A stretch of 37,024 nt of DNA. It comes from Verrucomicrobiota bacterium (GTDB lineage Bacteria > Verrucomicrobiota > Verrucomicrobiia > Limisphaerales > PALSA-1396). Positions 7,531-17,396 of the stretch are shown here, piece by piece; position 1 is the stretch's first letter; every line of letters starts with the position of its first letter. The notes under the pieces are model-generated. The model was given only the letters and a program-made list of their open reading frames with translations, ran no database searches and was not told the DNA's origin. The stretch spans positions 1 through 37,024 of the forward strand of contig JACQFP010000055.1 of the NCBI GenBank assembly GCA_016200005.1, written 5' to 3'. The translations under genes and the position numbers were made by a program.

Positions 7531-10500
7531 ATGAAAACTCCGGACGGCTGTTCCAGATCGTCGGCCCTGATTCATCCACTGCTCGCGTTGCTTGTCTGCC
7601 TTTTCGGAATTCAGGCGCGCGCCATTGATTCATCTGCCGTGAAGAAACTCTTCGCAAATCCGCCACGCGAATACAGCACCGGTCCGCTCTGGGTCTGGAA
7701 CGATCTGCTCACTGAACGGGAAATCCGCGACACCATGCGCGATCTCGCCAGCCAGAAAGTCAAACAGGTGTTCGTCCATCCGCGTCCCGGTTTGATGACG
7801 CCTTACCTGTCAAAAGACTGGTTCCGGCTGTGGAAAGTGGCTCTCGACGAAGCGAAACAACTCGACATGAATGTCTGGATTTACGACGAGAATTCCTATC
7901 CGTCGGGGTTCGCGGGCGGACTGGTGCCGGAGGCCATGCCGGAATCGCGCGGGCGTGGATTGATTTTGAAAGAGGCCAAATCACCGCCGCCTTGGGCCGA
8001 TAATCTCATCGTGGTTTACCGCGTCGAGGGTGACGTTTCGGAAAACGTCACCGCCAAAATAAAAGCGGGCGAGGCGCTGCCCGAGGCGCGTTACCTCGTC
8101 GCATCCGAAGCGCGCGCCGCCAACTCACCGTGGCACGGCAATCGGAGTTATGTAAATCTGCTCTCGCCCGGCGTGACGGAGAAGTTTCTCGACATCACGA
8201 TGGAGGCCTATCGGCGCGAGATTGGCGACCAATTCGGCCAGCGCGTTCCTGGTGTCTTTACCGATGAGCCGAACATCCGGCCAGCCGGCGGCTTGCCGTG
8301 GAGCGAGATTCTGCCGCAGGAATTCCAAAAGCGCTGGGGCTACAACCTCCTTGACCATCTGCCGAGCCTGACGCAGCCCATCGGTGACTGGCGGAAGATT
8401 CGGCACAATTACTATCAGGTCCTCAACGAACAGTTCATCGAGCACTGGTCCAAGCCGTATCACGATTACTGCGAGAAGCACGGCCTCGAATGGACCGGTC
8501 ATTACTGGGACCACGAGTGGCCAAACTGCGTTGGCGTGCCGGACAACATGGCGATGTATGCCTGGCACCAACGCCCCGCCATCGACAGTTTGATGAATCA
8601 ATACGCTGAGAACACGCACGCCCAATTCGGCAATGCGCGCATGGTCAGGGAACTCTCCAGTGTGGCCAACCAACTCGGTCAAAAGCGGACGCTCTGCGAA
8701 GTCTATGGCGCTGGCGGTTGGGACTTGCGGTTCGAGGACATGAAACGCATCGGCGACTGGCTCGCCGTGCTTGGCGTCAATACCTTCGACGAGCACCTTT
8801 CCTACGTCACCATTCGCGGTGCGCGAAAGCGCGACCATCCGCAATCGTTTTCATATCACGAACCGTGGTGGGAGGCGTATCACGTCTCTGCCGGCTACTT
8901 CGCCCGGCTCTCGGCGGCGCTCTCGCAAGGTCAACAAATCAATCGCGTGCTGATCATTGAGCCGACGACGACCGCGTGGATGTACCAAGGCGATCAGGCG
9001 CGGTTGAAGGAAATCGGTGATTCGTTTTTCCAGTTCTTGATGACCCTCGAAGCCGCTCAAGTCGAATATGACCTCGGCTCCGAGGACGTGATCGCCCGGC
9101 ACGGCGCAGTCGAAGGGCAGGAGTTAAGAGTCGGCAAGCGGCGTTACCACACCGTTGTTTTGCCACCGATGATGAATCCACTCTCCACGCTTACGCCGCC
9201 GGTGAAGTTGAATCTGAACCGCCGAACGATGACGTTGCTGCATGACTTCGTAGTGGCACGAGGCTCGGTGCTGGACTGCGCTAAAGGGGTGGAGTGCATC
9301 GACGGTCAACGCGCGGACGCCGCACACTTTCCGGAGCTGCAGGTGATGCTGAACCAGAGCTGGAAGCGGGTCGAACCTGCCGCACTCCCTGAAATGTTAT
9401 TGGCCTCGACGAAGGCCGACGGTTTCGCCATCACCCGAAAACCCGAAGACAAAGGCATTCTCTTCCACATGCGGCGACAACTCGACGATGGTGAGTTGTT
9501 ATTCCTCGTCAACACCAGCATTGAATCACCCACCGCCGGCACGATTGAGTCACGCGGAAAGGGAATTGAACAATTGGATTTGGAAACCGGCACCACGAAG
9601 CCTTTCGCTTTTCGAGTCGATAAGGACGGCGTCCGCTCTGTGTTCAACCTTCCACCCTGCGGAAGTCTCCTACTGTTCCTGTCGAATAAACCGCGCCCAC
9701 CGAAGCCGGAGATTGCCGCCCACGCGACGATGATCGCAGCCAGTGGTTCGCCTGAAATCCAGCGCGTGGAGCCGAATGTCTTGACATTGGACTACGTGGA
9801 CATCACGGCCGGCGGCGAGACGCAAACGAATGTTTACTTCTATCAGGCCAACCGATTCGCCTTTTACAAAAACGGCATGGAGCGAAATCCGTGGGATAGC
9901 GCCGTGCAATTCCGCGACGAGCTGATTAAAAGAACTTTCCCAGCAGACAGCGGCTTCACGGCGAACTATCGCTTTATGATTCAAGAGAAAGTTCCGGCGT
10001 CGCTGTTCATCGTCATCGAACGCCCGGACCTTTACGGCATCTCCTGCAACGGCAAACGCATCTCGGCAAAGAAAGACGCATGGTGGCTGGACAAATCGTT
10101 TGGCCGGATCGACCTCGCCTCGGCGGCGCGCGTTGGGGAGAACGTGGTGACGATTAAAGCCAGTCCGTTCACAATTTGGCACGAACTGGAACCGGCCTAT
10201 GTACTCGGAGATTTTACCCTCAAGGCGGTGGAAAATGGATTTGTTATCACGCCGGAATCTGTACTGCATCTGGGTCGGTGGAATGACCAAGGCCATCCCT
10301 TCTACAGCGCCGGCGTTGGCTACCGCGAGCAGTTCAAGGTGGACGCTCTCGCCAACAAGTATTTTGTCACGCTGAGCGACTGGTATGGCAGTGTCGCCAA
10401 AGTGCTCGTCAACGGAAAACCGGCGGGCTACATCACCCACGCACCGTGGCAGTGTGACGTTACAAAATGGGTCAAGCGCGGCAACAACAACATCGACGTG

Positions 10501-10680
10501 ATTGTCATCGGCACGCTGAAGAACACGCTGGGGCCGCATCACGGAAAGCCGGCCCTCGGCAGCGCGTGGCCCGGCTCGTTCCAACGCGGCCCGAATCCTG
10601 GCCCGCCGCCGGGCGACAATTATTCGACAGTCGGCTATGGATTATTCAAGCCGTTTGGCTTGAAGGCCAACCCCCGCTGA
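7531..10680 (+). CDS. Secreted GH106-like glycoside hydrolase (alpha-L-rhamnosidase type)
   Basis: About 1049 residues from the ATG at 7531, which opens on a signal peptide (CSRSSALIHPLLALLVCLFGIQARA). The frame runs ten codons further to 7501, but those codons would spoil the signal peptide. The catalytic part has the GH106-type signatures STGPLWVWNDLLTEREIRD, PGLMTPYLSKDWFRLW and IYDENSYPSGFAGG, then FTDEPNIRPAGG. The C-terminal third is beta-rich and ends in a galactose-binding-like domain (VLVNGKPAGYITHAPWQCDVT). Such enzymes remove rhamnose from plant or algal polysaccharides; here the sugar is inferred from family only. It heads a run of carbohydrate genes, has a putative operator upstream and is followed 75 bases later by a GH5 gene. 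Confidence 0.8.
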   Translation: MKTPDGCSRSSALIHPLLALLVCLFGIQARAIDSSAVKKLFANPPREYSTGPLWVWNDLLTEREIRDTMRDLASQKVKQVFVHPRPGLMTPYLSKDWFRLWKVALDEAKQLDMNVWIYDENSYPSGFAGGLVPEAMPESRGRGLILKEAKSPPPWADNLIVVYRVEGDVSENVTAKIKAGEALPEARYLVASEARAANSPWHGNRSYVNLLSPGVTEKFLDITMEAYRREIGDQFGQRVPGVFTDEPNIRPAGGLPWSEILPQEFQKRWGYNLLDHLPSLTQPIGDWRKIRHNYYQVLNEQFIEHWSKPYHDYCEKHGLEWTGHYWDHEWPNCVGVPDNMAMYAWHQRPAIDSLMNQYAENTHAQFGNARMVRELSSVANQLGQKRTLCEVYGAGGWDLRFEDMKRIGDWLAVLGVNTFDEHLSYVTIRGARKRDHPQSFSYHEPWWEAYHVSAGYFARLSAALSQGQQINRVLIIEPTTTAWMYQGDQARLKEIGDSFFQFLMTLEAAQVEYDLGSEDVIARHGAVEGQELRVGKRRYHTVVLPPMMNPLSTLTPPVKLNLNRRTMTLLHDFVVARGSVLDCAKGVECIDGQRADAAHFPELQVMLNQSWKRVEPAALPEMLLASTKADGFAITRKPEDKGILFHMRRQLDDGELLFLVNTSIESPTAGTIESRGKGIEQLDLETGTTKPFAFRVDKDGVRSVFNLPPCGSLLLFLSNKPRPPKPEIAAHATMIAASGSPEIQRVEPNVLTLDYVDITAGGETQTNVYFYQANRFAFYKNGMERNPWDSAVQFRDELIKRTFPADSGFTANYRFMIQEKVPASLFIVIERPDLYGISCNGKRISAKKDAWWLDKSFGRIDLASAARVGENVVTIKASPFTIWHELEPAYVLGDFTLKAVENGFVITPESVLHLGRWNDQGHPFYSAGVGYREQFKVDALANKYFVTLSDWYGSVAKVLVNGKPAGYITHAPWQCDVTKWVKRGNNNIDVIVIGTLKNTLGPHHGKPALGSAWPGSFQRGPNPGPPPGDNYSTVGYGLFKPFGLKANPR

Positions 10681-10755
10681 TCTCACAAGCTGTCGTTACG
10701 ATGGGATCGACTTCGCGTGGTGACTGACCGATCCTACGCCCTGATGACACCAGAC

Positions 10756-11871
10756 ATGAACACCAAGCACTTGACCCGGCGACAGTTTCTCCGCTCGACC
10801 GCGGTGGCTCTGGCTGGTTGCGCTACGGCGATGTCGGCGGCAGATCTTTCAAGCGCGTCCGGGCAAAAGAAAGTGCTTCCGACACCCACGGCATCGCGTT
10901 TGCCGCGCTGGCGCGGCTTCAACCTCTTGGAAAAATTCATCGCCCAGCCGGGAGGCAATCCACCCTATCGCGAATCTGATTTCGAGTGGATTGCGGAACT
11001 GGGTTTCGATTTTGTCCGCCTCCCGATGTCCTACCTATGCTGGAGTGATCCCACTGACTGGTTGAAGCTGCGTGACGAAGAACTCAAGCACGTTGATCAG
11101 ACCGTCGAGTTCGGACGCAAACACGGTGTGCACGTGAACCTGAACTTTCACCGCGCGCCGGGCTACTGCGTCAATCCGCCCAAGGAGCCGCTCAGTTTGT
11201 GGAATGATGAGAAGGCGCTGGAGGCTTGCGCCTTTCATTGGGCGCACTTTGCGAAACGCTTCAAAGGCATTCCCAATTCCCAGGTGACTTTCGATCTCCT
11301 CAACGAGCCGGGAGAAGTTCCTCAAGCAACTTACACCCGCGTCGTCAAGCGGCTCGTCGAAGCAATCCGCGCCGAAGATCCGGAGCGCCTGATCATCGCG
11401 GACGGCTTGAGTTGGGGCACGAAGCCCGTCGCCACTCTTGCCGAATTTCGCATCGCCCAAAGCACGCGTGGCTATGGGCCAACGCGCATCAGTCATTGGA
11501 AAGCGGGTTGGATGTCCGGCTCGGATCAATGGCCCGAACCAACGTGGCCGCTCACAATCAAATCAGGCAACGTGTGGGACAAGGAGCGTCTCCATCGGGA
11601 ATACATCGAGCCGTGGAAAGCGCTTGAGGGCCGGGGCGTCGGCGTTCACGTCGGCGAGTGGGGCGCGTTCCAGCACACACCGCACAAGGTCGTGCTCGCC
11701 TGGATGCGCGACTGGCTTGAGTTGTGGCAGGAAGCCGGCTGGGGTTGGGCGCTATGGAATTTTCGCGGGTCGTTTGGCATTCTTGACAGCAATCGCGCAG
11801 ACGTCGCCTACGAACATTGGCGCGGTCACAAGCTTGATCGCCAGATGCTGGAACTCATCCAGGCGCACTGA
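10756..11871 (+). CDS. Tat-exported GH5-family glycoside hydrolase
   Basis: A TIM-barrel enzyme of the cellulase superfamily (371 residues from the ATG at 10756). An N-terminal twin-arginine signal (RRQFLRSTAVALAGCATA) shows export; the frame extends 13 codons upstream to 10717 without adding a domain. Family marks are RWRGFNLLEKF, FDFVRLPMSYLCW, HVNLNFHRAPGY, the acid/base Glu in TFDLLNEPGE and the nucleophile Glu in GVHVGEWGAF, then WGWALWNFRGSFG near the end. Both catalytic Glu are present, so it should be active. The substrate cannot be read from sequence. It lies five bases before the heparinase-like gene and is surely cotranscribed with it. Confidence 0.88.
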   Translation: MNTKHLTRRQFLRSTAVALAGCATAMSAADLSSASGQKKVLPTPTASRLPRWRGFNLLEKFIAQPGGNPPYRESDFEWIAELGFDFVRLPMSYLCWSDPTDWLKLRDEELKHVDQTVEFGRKHGVHVNLNFHRAPGYCVNPPKEPLSLWNDEKALEACAFHWAHFAKRFKGIPNSQVTFDLLNEPGEVPQATYTRVVKRLVEAIRAEDPERLIIADGLSWGTKPVATLAEFRIAQSTRGYGPTRISHWKAGWMSGSDQWPEPTWPLTIKSGNVWDKERLHREYIEPWKALEGRGVGVHVGEWGAFQHTPHKVVLAWMRDWLELWQEAGWGWALWNFRGSFGILDSNRADVAYEHWRGHKLDRQMLELIQAH

Positions 11872-11876
11872 ACGCA

Positions 11877-13808
11877 ATGACGCGATCAACCATCAACGTC
11901 AGCGATGGGACAATGCGGATGCGAACCAGAATGCACCGACTCGTGTTTACGGTTTTGGCGATCATGGGGATTGCGGGCCAACCATCTTCAGGTGCAGAAC
12001 CTCAATCCAGCCCCATCCCGGTCCCCGAGCCGAATGCGATTCTCGCCAGGCTGCAACCGGAACATCCTCGCTTGCTGGCCACGACGAAGGATTTCACGCG
12101 CTTAAAACAACAAATTGCAACGAACGCCCAGGCCAAAGCGTGGCACGATGCGCTTCAGCGCGATGCGGAGAAGATCCTTGCGGACCCGCCGTCGCGCTAC
12201 GAAATCCCGGACGGTCTCCGTTTGCTGGCAACGAGCCGTCGTGTGCTTCAACGAATTCAGACCCTCGGCTTGCTTTATCGGTTGGACGGAGATCGACGTT
12301 ACATCGAGCGCGCTTGGAAGGAACTGGACGCCGCCGCCAGTTTTCCAGATTGGAATCCGCGCCACTTTCTCGACACGGCCGAGATGACCCACGCCTTTGC
12401 CATCGGTTACGACTGGCTCTTCGACGCGTGGTCGCCTGACGAGCGCGCCACGCTCCGCACGGCAATGGTTGAAAAAGGAATCAAGCTGGCACTGAAAATC
12501 CATCGCAATAAAAGCGGCTGGACGCGCGCGCGGCACAACTGGAACCAGGTTTGTAATGGTGGCATCGGCATGGGCGCGCTGGCACTGGCCGACGTGGAAC
12601 CGGAATTGGCGGGTGAGTTTTTACATTCTGCATCGGAGTCGCTGCAAATTCCCATGGCCGAATTTGCACCCGATGGCGCGTGGAGCGAAGGGCCGGGTTA
12701 CTGGAATTATGCCACCAGTTACAACGTGACGTTCCTCGCGGCGATGGAGACAGCGCTCGGCACGGATTTCGGACTGTCGGCAATGCCCGGCTTCGCTGAC
12801 GCCGGTATGTTTCCGATCCACCTGACGGGCCCGCTGGGGCGCACCTTCAATTACGCCGACGGTGGCGATGGCACCATTCGCGCGCCGCAAATGTTCTGGC
12901 TGGCTCGAAGGTTCAGCCGACCGGAATACGCAGCGTATCAGCGCGCCGTCGCCGCTCCCCATCCGCTGGACTTGCTCTGGTTCACCGCCGCCAGCTCGGC
13001 CCAACCCGCCACGATGATGCCGTTGAACAAGTATTTTCGTGGCGCCGAAGTGGTGACGTTTCGCAGCGCGTGGGACAACCGAAACGCTGTATTTGTCGGC
13101 TTCAAAGCCGGCGATAACAAGGTCAATCACAGCCATCTTGATCTCGGCACATTTGTCCTCGATGCCTTGGGCGTGCGCTGGGCGCTTGATCTCGGTGCCG
13201 ACAACTACAACCTTCCGGGTTACTTCGGTGTACAACGCCGGACTTACTACCGCCTCCGCGCCGAAGGTCACAACACCATCGTCATCAATCCGGGCGGCGA
13301 GCTGGACCAAGCGGCTTCTGCTGTCGGACGAATGATCAAGTTTGAATCGAAACCCGACCGTGCAGTCGCCGTGGCCGATCTCACCGCCGCGTATGCGCGC
13401 TCCGCTTCGCGAGCACAACGTGGAGTCGCTTTGCTAAAGCAGAAGCAAGTGCTGGTGCAAGATGAAGTTGAAGCCGCAAAGCCCGCCGTGATTTTCTGGT
13501 TCATGCACACGGCTGCGCAGATCACCCTCAGCCCTGATGGGACACTGGCGACGTTAACCCAAGGCAAGGCACGCTTGCTGGCGCGATTACTTTCTCCGGG
13601 ATCCGCTCGCTTCGAAATCATGAAGGCAGAACCGTTGCCCGACTCACCACATCCCGAAAGGCAGGCGACCAATGAGGGCGTGCGCAAACTGGCAGTCCAT
13701 TTCGTGAATGTGGAGACAGTTCGCGTTGCTGTTTTGCTCACGCCCTTGCGCGAGGGCGAAACTGATGCAGACGCCCAAGCGGAGGTTTGGCCGCTGGCGA
13801 AATGGTAG
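11877..13808 (+). CDS. Secreted heparinase II/III-type polysaccharide lyase
   Basis: A 643-residue protein with a signal peptide (HRLVFTVLAIMGIAGQPSSGAE). The alpha/alpha-toroid part spans about 60-380, including WTRARHNWNQVCNGGIGMGAL. The heparinase II/III beta-sandwich begins with FRSAWDNRNAVFVGFKAGD and carries NHSHLDLGTFVLDALGVRW, the signature of the superfamily that includes oligo-alginate lyases. Lyases of this type split uronic-acid-containing glycans by beta-elimination. Start choice is uncertain: ATGs at 11877, 11913 and 11931 all precede the signal peptide. With the GH106-like and GH5 enzymes it suggests a rhamnose- and uronate-containing polysaccharide as target (inference). Confidence 0.85.
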   Translation: MTRSTINVSDGTMRMRTRMHRLVFTVLAIMGIAGQPSSGAEPQSSPIPVPEPNAILARLQPEHPRLLATTKDFTRLKQQIATNAQAKAWHDALQRDAEKILADPPSRYEIPDGLRLLATSRRVLQRIQTLGLLYRLDGDRRYIERAWKELDAAASFPDWNPRHFLDTAEMTHAFAIGYDWLFDAWSPDERATLRTAMVEKGIKLALKIHRNKSGWTRARHNWNQVCNGGIGMGALALADVEPELAGEFLHSASESLQIPMAEFAPDGAWSEGPGYWNYATSYNVTFLAAMETALGTDFGLSAMPGFADAGMFPIHLTGPLGRTFNYADGGDGTIRAPQMFWLARRFSRPEYAAYQRAVAAPHPLDLLWFTAASSAQPATMMPLNKYFRGAEVVTFRSAWDNRNAVFVGFKAGDNKVNHSHLDLGTFVLDALGVRWALDLGADNYNLPGYFGVQRRTYYRLRAEGHNTIVINPGGELDQAASAVGRMIKFESKPDRAVAVADLTAAYARSASRAQRGVALLKQKQVLVQDEVEAAKPAVIFWFMHTAAQITLSPDGTLATLTQGKARLLARLLSPGSARFEIMKAEPLPDSPHPERQATNEGVRKLAVHFVNVETVRVAVLLTPLREGETDADAQAEVWPLAKW

Positions 13809-13886
13809 CCACGTATATCAACCGTTTTTCGGCTGCACACAGTCTTGATAAGAACAAGGCGGAGGCGCAGCAAACCGTCACAGAGC

Positions 13887-13900
13887 TTGACCGAAATCAA
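13887..13900 (+). promoter_or_regulatory. Palindromic operator-like site TTGAC-N4-ATCAA
   Basis: TTGACCGAAATCAA lies 33 bases before the ATG at 13934. That matches the position of the three related sites in this window and helps choose 13934 as the start. It sits in the gap after the heparinase-like gene. Confidence 0.5.
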
Positions 13901-13933
13901 TTTCGCCTCGGCCTGACTGAGCCAAGCTGGAGC

Positions 13934-16900
13934 ATGACCTTGAAAGGCGCATTGCATTCTGAATGGATAATGTGTGGCAACTGCAGGTTCGTCGTAACGC
14001 TGTCGATTCTTCTCTTGTCGTTCGCCGTGGAGGCGCAAGTTCCCGAATGGATCTGGCACGACGAACAGGGCGCAGCCCCTCAACCCAGCGACGTTCGATT
14101 CTTTCGCAAGCAATTTAACGTCGGGTTCAAGGCGCAGAAGGTTGAGCTCACAGCCAGCGGCGACGATGAGATCACCGTCTATCTGAACGGCAAGGAGGTG
14201 GCGAACAGTTCAGATTGGAAAAAGCCGGTGACCGTCGAGGTCACGGGCGCCATGCGTGAAGGGAACAACGCGCTCGCCGTGCGCGGCAAAAACCGCACCG
14301 CCGATACAGCCGCCGTCGTCGTCAAACTCGAGGTCCGGTCACCGAACATGTCCGCGATGTTTGTAGTGACGGACAGATCGTGGTTGAGTTCGCCGGTCGT
14401 GACGAATGGTTGGGAAACTCCTGAGTTTGCGACTGCGGGATGGACGCATGCCGTCAGCCTCGGGAAAATGGGAGTCGCACCGTGGGGTGAGGTGTTCAAG
14501 CCGCCGTTGGCGACACCGGCGGAATCGTTGACGGTTTTGCCGGGATTCAAAGCTGAACTACTCAAGTCCGCCTCTTCGCGTGAAGGTTCGTGGATTTGTA
14601 TGACGGCGGACAACCTCGGTCGGTTGATCATTTCGCCGGAAAAGGACGAAGCCCCGTTGCTGCGCATTACGTTGACAGCGGAGGGAAAGATCGCAAAGAC
14701 GGAAACAATTCCGACGCCGGTGCGCGCGGCGATGGGTTTGCTCTACGCGCACGACAGTCTTTATCTCAATGGCCACGGCCCGCAAGGCGTCGGGTTGTAT
14801 CGGCTCATCGACAAGAACCAAAACGACCAGTTCGATGCCGACGAAGTCACCTTGTTGAAAAATTTCGATGGCGACACTGAACATGGCTATCACGCAGTTG
14901 TGCTGGGTCCGGACGGAATGATTTACGTGATGAACGGCAACCACACCAAAGTTCCGCCCGGAGTGGCGCCGGATTCGCCCTACCAGAATTACGCCGAGGA
15001 TCTGCTCCTACCACGCCAATGGGACGCTCGAGGCCACGCGAAGGGAGTGTTGGCGCCCGGCGGCTATGTTTTGCGCACGGATGCCGAAGGAAAAAAGTGG
15101 GAGTTGCTCTACGGAGGATTTCGGAACACCTACGACTTCGATTTCTCGCCGGATGGTGAGATGTTCACCTTCGACAGCGACATGGAATGGGACGTCGGCG
15201 CACCGTGGTATCGGCCGACGCGCATCCTGCACTGCGTCATCGGCGGCGAATACGGCTGGCGTTCCGGCACCGGGAAGTGGCCGGTCTATTATCCCGACAG
15301 TTTACCGAGCGTGGTTGATCTGGGACTCAGCTCGCCCACGGGAGTGAAGTTCGGAACGCACAGCAATTTCCCGCAGAAATATCGTGAGGCAATGTTTGCC
15401 GCCGACTGGGCTTATGGAAAAATCTTTGCCGTCCACCTCCAACCGCGCGGGGCAAGCTATACCGGCACATTCGAAACATTCTTGAGCGGAAAACCGCTGG
15501 CCGTCGTCGATCTCGAGTTTGGTCACGACGGTGCGATGTATTTCATTGTGGGTGGTTGGAAGATTCAATCCGGCCTCTACCGCGTCAGCTATGTCGGCGA
15601 CCCGGTCGGATCTCAGCCCATCGCGTCGGAAACCAAAACAAAAAACCGAACGGAAGATAAGCTTGCCGCCGAACAACGCGCCATCCGACACCGGCTCGAA
15701 TCATTCCACGGGAAAAGAAACGCCGACGCGATTGATTTCGCCTGGCCGTACTTGAACAGCGACGACCGTTGGCTTCGCTACGCCGCGCGGGTGGCCATCG
15801 AGTCGCAGGACGTTTCCCTGTGGCAGAAGCGCGCGCTGGAAGAAACTCGCGTCAACGCGTCCATCACCGCGTTGCTCGCGTTGGCACGCCGGGGCGATCG
15901 AAGTCAGCAAGACGGCCTGCTCCAGAGTCTTGCCCGCCTCCGACGTGAACCGCTCACCGAGGCGCAAGCCTTGGAAGCGTTGCGCGTGCTGGAACTTTGC
16001 TTCATCCGCATGGGCAGACCGGATGACGAAAATGCCGGTGCAGTCATCAAGGCGCTCTCTCGATTTTATTCGGCGCAAAGCGAATCGCAGAATCGCGAGC
16101 TTTGTCAGTTGCTGGTTTACCTCGAAGCGCCGGAGGCGATCACCAAGACGCTGGCGTTGATGGCCGCGGCACCGACCCAGGAGGAACAGATGCACTACGC
16201 GTTCGCGTTGCGCAACGCGAAGAGCGGTTGGACCGCGGAGCAACGCCGCGTTTACTTCAGTTGGTTTAACAAGGCCCTGCGCGAATACAAGGGCGGCGCC
16301 AGTTTTGCTCCTTACCTCGTCAACATCCGCCAGGATGCCATAGAGAAACTTACCGAAACTGAGCGCGCCGAACTCGCCTCCATTCTGGAAGATCGCAGGC
16401 CGGTGACCGTCACCATTCCGCCGCGTCAATTCGTAAGAGAATGGACGATGGCCGATCTTGAACCGCTGCTGCCGCAAGCGGGCGAAGGACGTTCATTCAC
16501 GAAAGGCAAGGAAGCGTTCACCGCGGGTCAGTGTGTGCTCTGCCATCGCGCCGGAAACGAAGGCGGCGCCATCGGGCCGGACCTCACCGGCGTTGCAAGC
16601 CGGTTTGGCCGGCGCGATTTGCTGGATAACATTCTGTTGCCGTCGAAAGTCATTTCCGATCGCTACCAGAGTTTCGTCATCACCAAGCGCGACGGCGAAG
16701 ACGTCAGCGGCTGCATCACGGAGGAAACCGACGAGAAGCTGGTTCTGATCGTGAACCCACTAGAGCAGCAGCGCGTTGAAGTGTTGAAGAAGGACATCCA
16801 ATCGCGCCAGGTTTCCAAACTCTCGCAAATGCCGGAGGGCCTGCTCAATGGTTTTCAAAAGGAGGAAATCCTCGACCTGCTCGCCTATCTTGAATCAAAC

Positions 16901-16999
16901 GGCCGGGCCGAGTCGCCGGCGTTCACCGCATTAAGTCAGTCGCCCGGTTCGATTTCCGAACCGCCAAGCCGCGAATCTCCTCCAAACAATCTCCGATAG
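13934..16999 (+). CDS. Large secreted dehydrogenase: jelly-roll, beta-propeller, HEAT and cytochrome c haem domain
   Basis: About 1021 residues from the ATG at 13934. The frame opens at 13787 inside the previous gene; 13934 or 13970 puts a signal peptide (FVVTLSILLLSFAVEAQ) near the N-terminus. Domains in order: a jelly-roll like that at the N-terminus of rhamnosidases (WIWHDEQG ... FFRKQF ... VYLNGKEV, about 35-185); a six-bladed soluble-dehydrogenase propeller (about 190-550, with GFRNTYDFDFSPDGEMFTFDSDMEWD); helical repeats (570-800); and the Planctomycetes/Verrucomicrobia haem domain with CVLCH at about 867 and GPDLTGV. Such proteins are thought to oxidise sugars outside the cytoplasm and pass electrons on. 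It closes the polysaccharide run. Confidence 0.85.
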   Translation: MTLKGALHSEWIMCGNCRFVVTLSILLLSFAVEAQVPEWIWHDEQGAAPQPSDVRFFRKQFNVGFKAQKVELTASGDDEITVYLNGKEVANSSDWKKPVTVEVTGAMREGNNALAVRGKNRTADTAAVVVKLEVRSPNMSAMFVVTDRSWLSSPVVTNGWETPEFATAGWTHAVSLGKMGVAPWGEVFKPPLATPAESLTVLPGFKAELLKSASSREGSWICMTADNLGRLIISPEKDEAPLLRITLTAEGKIAKTETIPTPVRAAMGLLYAHDSLYLNGHGPQGVGLYRLIDKNQNDQFDADEVTLLKNFDGDTEHGYHAVVLGPDGMIYVMNGNHTKVPPGVAPDSPYQNYAEDLLLPRQWDARGHAKGVLAPGGYVLRTDAEGKKWELLYGGFRNTYDFDFSPDGEMFTFDSDMEWDVGAPWYRPTRILHCVIGGEYGWRSGTGKWPVYYPDSLPSVVDLGLSSPTGVKFGTHSNFPQKYREAMFAADWAYGKIFAVHLQPRGASYTGTFETFLSGKPLAVVDLEFGHDGAMYFIVGGWKIQSGLYRVSYVGDPVGSQPIASETKTKNRTEDKLAAEQRAIRHRLESFHGKRNADAIDFAWPYLNSDDRWLRYAARVAIESQDVSLWQKRALEETRVNASITALLALARRGDRSQQDGLLQSLARLRREPLTEAQALEALRVLELCFIRMGRPDDENAGAVIKALSRFYSAQSESQNRELCQLLVYLEAPEAITKTLALMAAAPTQEEQMHYAFALRNAKSGWTAEQRRVYFSWFNKALREYKGGASFAPYLVNIRQDAIEKLTETERAELASILEDRRPVTVTIPPRQFVREWTMADLEPLLPQAGEGRSFTKGKEAFTAGQCVLCHRAGNEGGAIGPDLTGVASRFGRRDLLDNILLPSKVISDRYQSFVITKRDGEDVSGCITEETDEKLVLIVNPLEQQRVEVLKKDIQSRQVSKLSQMPEGLLNGFQKEEILDLLAYLESNGRAESPAFTALSQSPGSISEPPSRESPPNNLR

Positions 17000-17006
17000 A
17001 AGATGG

Positions 17007-17098
17007 GCGGAAGTCGCCCTGCAGATCCACAGCGGATTGGATTGCGACGTGTGGTTCAAGGACATGGACATTTCAGTCGATAAAGACGGAACGATGCA
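17007..17098 (+). pseudogene. 3' remnant of a DUF1080 (3-keto-disaccharide hydrolase) gene
   Basis: The frame encodes AEVALQIHSGLDCDVWFKDM followed by DISVDKDG. DUF1080 domains typically end with LALQ-x-H-x-G-x-x-x-V-x-FKDI, so this is the last beta-strand pair of such a domain. Nothing upstream belongs to it: the preceding DNA is the end of the dehydrogenase gene in a different frame. The frame then runs on into a GC-rich repeat without a family match. It is an isolated gene tail. Confidence 0.6.
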
Positions 17099-17100
17099 AG

Positions 17101-17260
17101 TGCTTCGGGGAGCGCGCCCGCCCCGGGCGCAGCCGAGGACGCCCTCGTCGTCGGCATTGGTCTGGGGACGAGTGAACGATTTTGTGGAATCGCCGTACGA
17201 AGCGTTCGGCGCGAGGGCGCGACCAACTGCAGCCGAGGCGGCTGCGCTCCCCAGACGCTG
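17101..17260. repeat. GC-rich element with inverted ends
   Basis: TGCTTCGGGGAGCGC (17101-17115) is matched in inverted form by GCGCTCCCCAGACGCTG (17244-17260), enclosing about 130 bases of GC-rich DNA with a second CAGCCGAG motif near both ends. It looks like a small non-autonomous palindromic element. No transposase is present. Together with the DUF1080 tail it fills the 17000-17396 gap; I see no gene in the rest of that gap. Confidence 0.4.
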
Positions 17261-17396
17261 CGCGACTTCCGTTTTGGCTGGTGCGCGTTCGGGATTCATT
17301 TCCGGGTAAAAACCATGCTCGACTGGGATTTGCGTTCAGAATAGTGTCGGCTCATGAAGAAAGATAGACGGAAGAAGCCGGTGTCCATGTACTGTT

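Noticed and set aside
9670-10584. A 304-codon minus-strand frame opposite the GH106-like gene
   Set aside because: No signal, domain or ribosome binding site was seen; the opposite strand is clearly the real gene.
17005-17019. GGGCG-GAAGT-CGCCC hairpin after the dehydrogenase stop as a terminator
   Set aside because: There is no T-run after it, and the bases belong to the DUF1080 remnant.
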